64,000 nucleotides of DNA from Holophagales bacterium. Its GTDB lineage: Bacteria; Acidobacteriota; Thermoanaerobaculia; UBA5066. The notes under the pieces were generated by a model. The model had not been told where the DNA came from, did no database searches, and was given only the letters and a program-made list of their open reading frames with translations. Position 1 is the stretch's first letter. Every line of letters starts with the position of its first letter. Of the stretch, positions 47,301-54,497 are shown in pieces. The position numbers were made by a program, and so were the translations under genes. The stretch spans positions 132,194 through 196,193 of the forward strand of contig JADJVF010000008.1 of the NCBI GenBank assembly GCA_016716705.1, written 5' to 3'.

Positions 47301-49722
47301 CTCGGGCCAGAGCAGCGCGCGGGTGGTGACCGTCCAGGGGGGCGGCGGCGGCGGGCCGTCGACCTGCAGCCTCGGCGTGAAGGACGCCCAGCAGGGGCTC
47401 GACCTTCAGCTGGGCATGGGCAACAAGTACTACGTGAACAGCGGCCAGCTCATCCGGCTGGAAGCCACGGACGTGACCACGACGGTCAACTGGGCCTACG
47501 GCGACGGGAGAACCGATTCGGGCACGCCAAAGACCTTCTCCTACACCAACACGTCCGGAGCCGCCGTCGACTACACCCTCACCATGACGGCCGGGGCATC
47601 CTGCACCGTGACCCGGGCCTTCAGCGTCTCTCCGGCAACCGGACCCGACTTCGGCGTCTACGGCGTGGTGGGGGAGACGGAAACGCCCGTCGCGTGGGAC
47701 ACGCAGAACAGCGCGTTCTCGGTCTCGAGCGGCCAAAGGCTCAGGTTCAAGGCCACGGGTACGACGGGGGCTGCCTCCTGGAGCTTCGGTGATGGCACGG
47801 GCTCTTCCGAGACGAATCCCATCAAGTACTACTCGGAGCCCGTGGACAAGCTCTATGCCGTGACGCTGACGGAGAACGCGCTGTCGAAGACGAAGAACGT
47901 CCTCGTCAAGGGCTCCACCGGCGCTCCGCTGACGGGGGCCTACAGCTTCGTCTACGCCGACGGCAAGACCGTGAACCCGTCGGACGTAGAGTTGAACAAG
48001 CCGATCAAGTTCACCGCCGCCGACAACGCGGAAACATATATGTGGGACTTTGGAGGCGGCTCTCTCGTCCAGGGCTCGCCGAAGGAGTACAGCTTCACCC
48101 GGGGTGGGAATTACATCGTCAAGCTGACGACCAGCCGTACCGGCGTGACGCCGGTGACGACGCCATCGCCCACCACGTTCACGGTCAAGGTCACTGATCC
48201 GCCCCTCTGGGTGGCGGGTGGCATGGCGTACGTCGACGGGAAGAACGGCGAGAAGTTCCAGTCGGACCTCTCGATCTTCAACCCGGGGACCGAGACCGCC
48301 GTGCTCTCGCTCGCTTTCGTGTCCGGTGATGGCTGGGCCGGCGTGCCCGCCGACGCCTGGAAGCCGCTCCCGCCGCTGCTGAAGGGCGAGACGAAAGCGT
48401 TCACGAATGTCCTGGGGGGCTTCTTCGGGCTCGCAAAGGGAGCATACGGCGTCGTTCTCGTACGTTCCGACTCCGGTCCGACTCCCCCGGTCGTCGTGAG
48501 CCGCACGTACAACGCGGCGGATGCCGAGACGAAGGGGACGTTCGGCCTTTCGGTTCCGGCAATGTCCGTGGCGTCGGGCGTCAAGCCGGCATCGGCGGCT
48601 GCCGGAGGGAACTTCCTGGCGGACCTGCGCCACGATGAGTCGTTCCGCACCAACCTCGTCGTGGCCAACCTGAAGGACGAAGATGCCGTGGTCGAGTTCG
48701 TCTTCCGCAACGGCGCGGGGGAGATCCTGGGCTCTCCGGCTCGCATCACGGTCGAGTCGCGCGGGGTCAAGCAGGTCAACTCCGCCCTCGTGGCCCCGGT
48801 CGCGGGAACGGGTGCCATCGGCGGCGCCGGGTTCACCGGAACGGCGGCCCACTTCTCGGCCGAAGTGATCATCAAGAAAGGCGAGGGCGTCTACCCTTAC
48901 GCGACCGTCATCGACGCGGGGACCGGAGACTCCATCGTCGTCACACCCGCTCCACGGCCCTCTCCGACCTACCGCCTCCCGGGCATCGTCCGGGTGAAGG
49001 GAAAGAACGACAAGTACTGGGTCAGCGACGTGGCCGTCCTCAACCCCGGTGCCACGGAGAGGAAAGTCCTGGTCACGTATTCCTACCTCAAGAGCGGATC
49101 GACGAAACGGACGGCGGTCTTCGACACGATCACGCTCGGGGCCCACAAGCTCGCAGTCTTGAAGGACTTCGTCAAGGAATGGCTCGAGCTTCCCGAGGAT
49201 GACCCGAATGGCTACATCTCGTCCTACGTCGACGTCACTCCGGATACCGACGACCTCTCTCCGGCAGAACCGCTCGTCGTAGCCGGCAAGACGTACACAC
49301 CCTCCGGCGCCGGCTCGGTCGGGCTCCAGGTGGACGCCTTCGTCTTTGAAGACGGAGTGAGCGCGCAGGGCCCGAACCGCAAGCTCGTTCTTTCGGGGCT
49401 TGAGGCCAACGCGAAGTACCGGACGAACGTCGCGCTCTTCCTCACGCCGGGCTCCACCGGAGGCGTCCAGGTGGACGTCCGGGTGCTCAACGCGGCCGGC
49501 GTGGAGTCGAAGAAGATCTCGTTCGTGGGGCTCGATCCCTCCAGTCCCTTCGTCCAGTTCAACAGCTCGGACCTCTTCGCCGGGCTGAGCACGGACGAGA
49601 CGTCCCGGGCCACCGTCGTCATCGACAATCCGCGCGGCACAGGTCTCGTCGGGGCCTACGCCACCGTCATCGACAACCTGTCCGACGACGCGACATTCGT
49701 CGCGGGCCAGCTGGTGCCCTGA
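44340..49722 (+). CDS. Giant exported PKD-repeat protein, with one frameshift
   Basis: About 1,793 residues when corrected. Signal peptide at residues 10-34 (ending VSAQAQ). Residues about 35-435 are a beta-rich N-domain (SIYVADITSIQTS, GGIYILAEAYTGG). The frame is lost near 45600-45662 (after VRTVSRTG) and resumes one frame on at ATVEVPDNGSAFLGD; total length is one base over a multiple of three, so one base is extra. Five PKD-like repeats follow (YRFDYGDGQS, NWAYGDGRT, SWSFGDGTGS, MWDFGGGS and a first, weaker copy), then four C-terminal modules of about 110 residues each containing SDLSIFNPG-like motifs. Probably a cell-surface adhesin or sugar-binding scaffold. Confidence 0.8.
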
Positions 49723-49777
49723 ACCAGCCAGAAACAGGACCCCCAAGCCCGAATACGTCGGGCTCACCCCTCATTTA

Positions 49778-49809
49778 GGCCCGGGCCACAAACCCGGGCC
49801 ACTTTTTTT
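49778..49809 (+). terminator. Intrinsic terminator of the PKD protein gene
   Basis: GGCCCGGG (49778-49785) pairs with CCCGGGCC (49793-49800) around a seven-base loop, followed by AC and seven T. Confidence 0.93.
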
Positions 49810-49904
49810 CTGCCCGACTCGAGGCCCGACCGGCGGGCGGAGCAGCCGTGGGAAGGCGGTCACACCGACCCGAGCGAAGCGCGATGGCAGAAGCGCGACC
49901 GGCC

Positions 49905-50714
49905 CTACATCGGATGCGCGGTGCGGAGGCGCTTGCGGTAGGTGACGTGCTCCGTCGCCCCTGCGGCTCTTGCGGCGGCGACGACTTTCTCGCGGCCCCA
50001 CGCGACCTCTGCTGGGGCGTGGCTGTCGGAGGAGAAGACGACCGGCACGCCTGCAGCGACGAGCTTCGAGAGGAGCACCGGGCCGGGGTATTGCTCGGCC
50101 ACCTGCTTCCTCAGACCGGCGCTCGAGACTTCCACGGCCACTCCGGCGGCTCGCGTCGCGGCCACCGCGGCGTCCTCGGCCGCCTCGCACTCCGGAGGGC
50201 GGTGGTGCCCGAACTTCTTCGGCAGGTCGAAGTGCGTCATCACGTCGAAGAGCCCCGACGACGCCGCCTTCGCCAGGAGCCGGTAGTACTCGTTCCAGAG
50301 GTTCGCCGAACCTTCCTCCTCGTGCCGTGCGCCCGCACCCGGGGCATCGATCCAGTCCCCGGCCACGAAGTGAACGGACCCGAGGACGACATCCCAGTCG
50401 TACGGGGCCAGCAGCGTCGCCAGCGCCTCCTCGTGCCCTTCGGCGTAGTCGGCCTCGATGCCGAGGAGCACGTCGATCCGCCCGCGGAACTCCTCCCGCA
50501 AGGCCAGGACCTCCTCGACGTAGCCGGGCAGCTCGCCCAGGGTCATCGCGAGCCCGGGGTCGGGGTCCTCGCCAGGGAGGAAGTAGAGCGGCACGTGGTC
50601 GGTGATCGCGATCTCGGTGAGCCCCCGCGAAAGCCCGTGGAGGACGTAATCTCGGGTCGCGCCGCCGGCGTGCCCGCAGCGCGCCGTGTGAACGTGGTAA
50701 TCCGTAACGGCCAT
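49905..50714 (-). CDS. PHP-domain phosphoesterase, histidinol-phosphatase type
   Basis: A 269-residue trinuclear-metal PHP enzyme of the HisK/HisJ group that dephosphorylates histidinol phosphate. Metal ligands are recognisable as DYHVHTARCGHA, ITDHVPL, GIEADY, GSVHFVAGDW, MTHFDLPKK and SSDSHAPAEV, in the order expected for the family. No other his gene is adjacent, so the substrate is by homology only. ATG 50714. The gene is divergent from the cobalamin adenosyltransferase. Confidence 0.88.
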   Translation of the reverse strand: MAVTDYHVHTARCGHAGGATRDYVLHGLSRGLTEIAITDHVPLYFLPGEDPDPGLAMTLGELPGYVEEVLALREEFRGRIDVLLGIEADYAEGHEEALATLLAPYDWDVVLGSVHFVAGDWIDAPGAGARHEEEGSANLWNEYYRLLAKAASSGLFDVMTHFDLPKKFGHHRPPECEAAEDAAVAATRAAGVAVEVSSAGLRKQVAEQYPGPVLLSKLVAAGVPVVFSSDSHAPAEVAWGREKVVAAARAAGATEHVTYRKRLRTAHPM

Positions 50715-50767
50715 CGCGGCGGAGGGTAGCAGCCCGTCCGGTGGCGAGGCGAGAGGGAGAGACAGGA

Positions 50768-51355
50768 ATGGCGATCCGGATCAATCGCGTCTACACCCGG
50801 GGAGGGGACAAGGGCGAGACGAGCCTCGTGGGCGGCCAGCGCATCGCCAAGGACTCCATCCGGATCGAGAGCTACGGCACCGTCGACGAGCTGAACGCCA
50901 TCCTCGGCGTCGTCCGCGTCACGAACCGCGACCTCCCCGGCGCCTCTCCCGAGGCGCGCGAGCAGCTCGACGCCATCCTCTTCCGGATCCAGAACGAGCT
51001 CTTCAACCTCGGCTCCGACCTCGCCACCCTTCCCGGCGACCGCCACCCGAAGCAGCCCGTCATAGAGGCGCACCACGTCGCGGTCCTCGAGGCGACGATC
51101 GACGAGCTGAACGCCGGTCTCCCGGAGCTCACGTCGTTCGTCCTTCCCGGAGGCGGCCTCGTCGGAGCCCACCTTCACCAGGCCCGCACCGTCTGCCGCC
51201 GGGCCGAGCGGCTCGTCACGACCCTCGGACGGCAGGAGGCGGTCGGCGAGGAGTGCCTCGTCTACCTCAACCGCCTTTCCGACCTCCTCTTCGTCCTCTC
51301 CCGCTGGGCCGCCAAGGTCCGCTCCGAGCCCGAGACCCTCTGGCGCCCGGAGTGA
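50768..51355 (+). CDS. Cob(I)alamin adenosyltransferase, PduO type
   Basis: A 195-residue enzyme that transfers the adenosyl group of ATP to cob(I)alamin to make coenzyme B12. The ATP-binding N-terminus is RVYTRGGDKGETSLVGG, followed by ESYGTVDELNAILG, then HQARTVCRRAERLV and LNRLSDLLFVLSRW. No B12-dependent mutase or biosynthesis gene is in the window, so it probably salvages cobalamin. ATG 50768 has GGA spaced properly upstream. Confidence 0.95.
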   Translation: MAIRINRVYTRGGDKGETSLVGGQRIAKDSIRIESYGTVDELNAILGVVRVTNRDLPGASPEAREQLDAILFRIQNELFNLGSDLATLPGDRHPKQPVIEAHHVAVLEATIDELNAGLPELTSFVLPGGGLVGAHLHQARTVCRRAERLVTTLGRQEAVGEECLVYLNRLSDLLFVLSRWAAKVRSEPETLWRPE

Positions 51356-51364
51356 TCTCCGGCG

Positions 51365-51390
51365 GGGTCAGGTCTACCTTCTACCCTATA
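51365..51390 (+). repeat. REP-like element just before the RAYT gene
   Basis: GGGGTCAGGTCTACC lies 20-35 bases before the RAYT start and has the GGGGTCAGG tetranucleotide-led form typical of the DNA that RAYT proteins cut. I see no second copy in the window, so its status as a dispersed repeat is unproven. Confidence 0.4.
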
Positions 51391-51398
51391 CTTTCGGA

Positions 51399-52367
51399 GT
51401 GAGCCGACCGCTCCGCCTCGATCGCGCCGGCGCTCTCTGGCACGTGACCTCCCGCGGGAACGAGCGGCGCGAGGTCTTCGTCGACGACGAAGACCGGCGC
51501 GAGTTCCTGCGCCTGCTGGGCCGCTCCGTCGAGCTCTTCGGCTGGAAGCTGCACGCCTGGGTCCTCATGGGAAACCACTTCCACCTTCTGGTGGGGACTC
51601 CCGAGGCGACCCTCTCGCGCGGGATGCGGCAGCTCAACGGCGATTTCGCTCAGCACTTCAACCGGCGTCACGGGCGCGACGGACACGTCTTCCAGGGGCG
51701 CTTCAAGGCGATCCTCGTCCAGCGCGAGACTCACCTGCTCGAGGTCGCCCGCTACCTGGTCCGCAACCCGGTCCGTGCCGGTCTGGTGGCGTCCCCGGGC
51801 GACTGGCCGTGGAGCAGCTACCGGGCGACCGCGGGGCTGGAGAGCGCGCCGGAGTGGCTCGACACGTCTTTCCTGCTCGAACGGTTCGGCTCCCGGCGAG
51901 CCCATGCCGCGGCGCGATACAGGGAGTTCGTCGCGGATCCGGGCGCGGCCTCCTACGACCCGTGGGGGCAGGTCCTCGGCCAGATCTACCTCGGGACGGC
52001 GTCGTTCGCCGAGGCGGCGCGCGCGGAAACGAAACCCCCCGGGAAGGATCGCGAGGTGCCGGGGACGCAGCGGGAGCCCGTGGCTCCGTCGGTCGCTGAG
52101 GTCGTCCGGCTCTTCGAGCAGTCGTTCGGGCTGACCCTCGCGGACCTTCGCCAGCATCCGCGCATCCTCACGCGGGAACGGGCGATCCTCGCGGGGACCC
52201 TCAGGAAGCACGCCCGCGCCACGCTCCCGGCCATCGGCGAGGCGCTGGGCGTCGAGGTCTCCCGAGCGTCGATCCTCGCCCGGCGCGATGCGGTCGAGGG
52301 AGCCAGCAAGGCCGTACGCAGGAGGCTCGTCTCCCTCGAGAGACTCCTCGCCGAGCGCCCCGCGTAG
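51399..52367 (+). CDS. REP-associated tyrosine transposase (RAYT) with C-terminal DnaA-like domain
   Basis: A 322-residue Y1 transposase of the TnpA_REP class. The HUH motif is at H60-x-H62 in MGNHFHLLV and the catalytic tyrosine is Y119 in ARYLVRNPVRAGLV. Beyond residue 220, SVAEVVRLFEQSFGLTLADL and the helical segment to residue 320 resemble the DnaA/HTH tails found on many RAYTs. These domesticated enzymes mobilise REP sequences rather than themselves. The gene has no terminal repeats of its own, only a REP-like motif upstream. GTG 51399 has GGAG directly adjacent. Confidence 0.92.
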   Translation: MSRPLRLDRAGALWHVTSRGNERREVFVDDEDRREFLRLLGRSVELFGWKLHAWVLMGNHFHLLVGTPEATLSRGMRQLNGDFAQHFNRRHGRDGHVFQGRFKAILVQRETHLLEVARYLVRNPVRAGLVASPGDWPWSSYRATAGLESAPEWLDTSFLLERFGSRRAHAAARYREFVADPGAASYDPWGQVLGQIYLGTASFAEAARAETKPPGKDREVPGTQREPVAPSVAEVVRLFEQSFGLTLADLRQHPRILTRERAILAGTLRKHARATLPAIGEALGVEVSRASILARRDAVEGASKAVRRRLVSLERLLAERPA

Positions 52368-52388
52368 GTCGCGGGCTTCAGCCGCGAC
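52368..52388. terminator. Small hairpin between convergent genes
   Basis: GTCGCGG (52368-52374) and CCGCGAC (52382-52388) pair around a seven-base loop that contains the DUF302 stop codon. No T-run. Confidence 0.35.
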
Positions 52389-52776
52389 AGGCGTCGAGGA
52401 CCCGGCGGAGCTTTCCGCCGATCTCCTCGCCGACCGAAGCGAGCTCGGGCGCGTCGACGAGCCCCATGACGGCGGACGGGTCCATGGCGCGGAGGACGGT
52501 CGTCCCGCCCTCCACCGAAACGGTTACGTTGCAGGGGAGCAGGACTCCGACCTCGGGGGCGGCAGTGAGGGCGCGATGTGCCGAGGGCGGGTGGCAGGCG
52601 CCGAGGATGAGGTAGGGCTCGCGGTCGACGTCGAGCTTCTTCTTCAGCGTGGCCTGGACGTCGATCTCGGTCAGCACGCCGAAGCCTTCCGCCGCAAGAG
52701 CTGCCCGCACGGCAGCGACGGCCTCGTCGAAGGAGAGTGTCGAAGCGGTCTGGAAGGCGACGGGAGAGTCTTTCAT
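52378..52776 (-). CDS. DUF302 family protein
   Basis: A 132-residue cytosolic protein of the DUF302 family: FQTASTLSFDEAVAAVRAAL, FGVLTEIDVQATLKKKL, then LGACHPPSAHRAL (with a conserved Cys/His), VGVLLPCNVTVSV and MDPSAVMGL. The structure is known as a small dimeric alpha-beta fold; function is unknown, but the family recurs beside sulfur and copper or arsenic detoxification genes. ATG 52776 has AAAGGAA upstream. It is the last gene of the efflux/thiol cluster. Confidence 0.9.
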   Translation of the reverse strand: MKDSPVAFQTASTLSFDEAVAAVRAALAAEGFGVLTEIDVQATLKKKLDVDREPYLILGACHPPSAHRALTAAPEVGVLLPCNVTVSVEGGTTVLRAMDPSAVMGLVDAPELASVGEEIGGKLRRVLDACRG

Positions 52777-52873
52777 CGCGAGGTTCCTTTCGCGCCAGGG
52801 CGGTGGGCAGGCCGGGGGAGAGGATCTCGACTCGTGGCGGAGGGGGCCCGACGGGCCCCCAGTCTCACGACGC

Positions 52874-53074
52874 TCACGTGAAGCGGGTGCCGCACGACGA
52901 GCCCCCCTTCGCCGACCCCGAGGAGCTGGCGCCGGAGGCGAACCTTGAGAGCTTCCGCGCGGTCTGCCGCGATTCGCAGGAAGGGCATTCGATCGTGGCG
53001 TCCGCCTCGCTCGAAGAGCGCAGCTCCTCGAAGGTCCGGCCGCAGGCGTCACATCCGTATTCGAAAAGGGGCAT
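52874..53074 (-). CDS. FmdB-type zinc ribbon protein
   Basis: A 66-residue protein with the FmdB zinc ribbon: MPLFEYGCDACGRTFEEL and ATIECPSCESRQTARKL supply the two CXXC knuckles, followed by a Ser/Gly/Ala-rich tail ending in a last CGT. FmdB proteins are found in many operons, function mostly unknown. ATG 53074 has GAGGAAG eight bases upstream and lies 9 bases after the stop of the gene before it. Confidence 0.9.
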   Translation of the reverse strand: MPLFEYGCDACGRTFEELRSSSEADATIECPSCESRQTARKLSRFASGASSSGSAKGGSSCGTRFT

Positions 53075-53083
53075 CGTTCTTCC

Positions 53084-53287
53084 TCAGCAGCCCCGGGTCA
53101 GCTTCTCCCAGACGCGAGCCGGGATGCCCGAGGGATAGACCTGGTCGGTTCGGTACATTTTCCAGCAGCCCTGGCAACGCCAGAGGTAGATGCCCCCTCA
53201 CGTGGGGACGGGGAGGATCTCCTCGCCGCAGGACTGGCAGCGGCCTTCCTCGGCCGGGACGGCGATGTTGGCGCTCTCGCTCTTCAT
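53084..53287 (-). CDS. Two-knuckle zinc ribbon protein interrupted by an in-frame TGA
   Basis: From ATG 53287 (GGGAG five bases upstream) the frame encodes 29 residues with CQSC (C17, C20), then TGA at 53198-53200, then in the same frame 37 more codons with WRCQGCWKMY (C38, C41) to a TGA at 53084, just before fmdB. Two CXXC knuckles spaced by 17 residues make one zinc ribbon, so both halves belong to one protein of 67 codons. The codon could be a nonsense mutation, a base-call error of TGG (Trp), or a recoded UGA. A stem-loop with CTGGC-GTT-GCCAG starts 14 bases after the TGA. I do not know a selenoprotein of this kind. Confidence 0.55.
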
Positions 53288-53431
53288 TGTTACTCCCGAG
53301 TCTGTTCTCGCGGCTGTTCTCCCGGGGCCGTATCCGGCAGGGAGGTCTTCCCGTCGGGGGACGCCTTCGGTGGTTTCGGGTTTCCCGGGACTCGTTGCGC
53401 AGCTCCGGCCGCCGGCCGGAGTGGGCACCGC

Positions 53432-53524
53432 TCACGTGGGGACGCCGAGCTTCGGCAGGATGACGTACTGGAGCAGGATCCAGACGACGACGAAGCCGCC
53501 CATCATGAGGAGGTCGGGGCTCAC
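53432..53524 (-). CDS. 30-residue predicted membrane peptide
   Basis: A tiny reading frame coupled to arsR by a GTGA overlap (GTG 53524). It encodes one predicted transmembrane helix (MMGGFVVVWILLQYVILP, residues 7-24) and stops at 53432. Its last codons, GTCCCCACGTGA, recur exactly at the interrupting TGA of the zinc ribbon gene 234 bases on. Small single-helix peptides of this kind often modulate a larger membrane protein such as the RND pump in the same cluster. Short length makes this tentative. Confidence 0.5.
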   Translation of the reverse strand: MSPDLLMMGGFVVVWILLQYVILPKLGVPT

Positions 53525-53889
53525 GCGCGCGCTCCCGCGGCGAAGGCCGTTTTCCCCGCCTTCAGGCCTTCCCTCCGGCCGTCCAGGGAGCGCTCGAGCG
53601 CCCCGCAGACGACGCCACAGATCGCGAAGACCGCCGGGTCGGCGATCCGGTAGTAGATCTGGACTCCCTGCCTCCGGAACTCGACGATTCCCGCCGCCCG
53701 GAGGAGAGCCAGGTGCTTCGAGACGTTCGCCTGTGTGCACGGCAGCTCCGCGAGAAGGTCGTTCACGCACCGCTCCCCGCCCTGGAGGGCGTGGAGGATC
53801 CGGAGCCGCGTCGGGTCGGCGAGCGCCTTCAGGAAGCTCGCGATCCCGTCCATCAGCTGCTCCTTCGGAAGCGTGGCGGACTTTCTCAT
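53521..53889 (-). CDS. ArsR/SmtB family repressor
   Basis: A 122-residue winged-HTH repressor: LADPTRLRILHALQGGERC, then LPCTQANVSKHLALLRAAGIV, REGVQIYYRI-like wing. Cysteines at 41, 51, 91 and 95 lie in two clusters, the type of paired-thiol sensors that respond to metals or to reactive sulfur species. ATG 53889 has GGGA eight bases upstream; ATG 53895 is an alternative. Its promoter has an operator-like inverted repeat over the -10, so it is very likely self-repressed. It lies between the PII-like gene and the 30-residue peptide. Confidence 0.93.
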   Translation of the reverse strand: MRKSATLPKEQLMDGIASFLKALADPTRLRILHALQGGERCVNDLLAELPCTQANVSKHLALLRAAGIVEFRRQGVQIYYRIADPAVFAICGVVCGALERSLDGRREGLKAGKTAFAAGARA

Positions 53890-53893
53890 AACC

Positions 53894-53937
53894 ATATTCC
53901 CATACGGCAATATAGCCTCGACCGGCGGGATCGTCAA
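53894..53937 (-). promoter_or_regulatory. arsR promoter with overlapping operator
   Basis: TTGACG (53937-53932) and TATATT (53914-53909) are spaced by exactly 17 bases on the minus strand. An 8-4-8 inverted repeat with one mismatch, ATATTCCC (53894-53901) and GGCAATAT (53906-53913), covers the -10 and start region. This is where a self-repressing ArsR would bind. Confidence 0.7.
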
Positions 53938-53945
53938 GCGAGGCT

Positions 53946-54230
53946 TCAGAGGAGCTCCTCGACGGCCCAGGAGGTGATCCTGAGGCGTTCCCCGCACTCG
54001 GCGCAGTAGGTCTTCAGGTCGGCGGCGAGGGAGCGGGCCTTCTCGTCGTCGACGATCGTGAAGAGGACGGCGGAGGTCTTCGGGAAGGCGGCCGAGCCGA
54101 GGCGCGGGCCGGTCGTTCCCATGCCGGAGGCGCCCGCGATCTCGGTCCACCCGGCGACGCCGGACTTCCGGAGGAGGACCTCGAGCTCCTCCTTCTTCCC
54201 GTCGTCGACGACGAGCATCAGCATCCGCAC
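53946..54230 (-). CDS. PII-like small regulatory protein with CXXC motif
   Basis: A 94-residue protein with PII-type ferredoxin-like pattern: MLMLVVDDGKKEELEVLLRK at the N-terminus, GTTGPRLGSAAFPKTSAVLFTIVDD as the loop-and-strand, and a C-terminal segment with KTYCAECGERLR. The CAEC motif is not in classical PII and suggests metal binding. PII-like proteins linked to transporters often bind metal ions or nucleotides and gate or sense the transporter. GTG 54230 has GAGG seven bases upstream and the gene follows DUF2892 by two bases. Confidence 0.75.
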   Translation of the reverse strand: MRMLMLVVDDGKKEELEVLLRKSGVAGWTEIAGASGMGTTGPRLGSAAFPKTSAVLFTIVDDEKARSLAADLKTYCAECGERLRITSWAVEELL

Positions 54231-54232
54231 GG

Positions 54233-54424
54233 TCAGGCCTCGCGAACGCCGATCTTCTTCAGGATCGTGATCATCGGGCACCAGCGGGTGAAGGCCGACT
54301 GGAGGAGGTTCAGGCCGACGAAGCCGGTGAACCAGAGGAACCGCTGGTCGACCGTCACGGCGAGGACGACGGAGAGGATCACGAAGAAGCCGGCGATCGC
54401 CCGGAGCCATTCGTTGAGGTTCAT
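54233..54424 (-). CDS. DUF2892 membrane protein (YgaP transmembrane type)
   Basis: A 63-residue protein with two transmembrane helices (AIAGFFVILSVVLAV and LWFTGFVGLNLLQSAF), then the characteristic RWCPMITILKKIGV. This is the DUF2892 family, the membrane part of YgaP-type proteins, which often accompany DUF302 and ArsR genes of sulfur metabolism. The Cys near the cytoplasmic face may be functional. ATG 54424 has GGAGAAAG upstream. A GC-rich hairpin between the RND stop and this gene (54460-54497) may attenuate expression. Confidence 0.93.
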   Translation of the reverse strand: MNLNEWLRAIAGFFVILSVVLAVTVDQRFLWFTGFVGLNLLQSAFTRWCPMITILKKIGVREA

Positions 54425-54497
54425 GAGGTCTTTCTCCTTCAGGTCTTGTTCGTTGATCGGGGGCCGGGGGCACCGGCGCCCCGGCGGCCCCGGGGCG

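Noticed and set aside
51399..52367. Ordinary IS200/IS605 insertion element
   Set aside because: The transposase is the REP-associated type with a C-terminal extension and lacks the flanking ends and TnpB of an insertion sequence.
54425..54497. TCAGGTCTTG resembling the RAYT-linked motif
   Set aside because: It is the reverse complement of the DUF2892 ribosome binding region and shares only a few bases with the motif at 51365.
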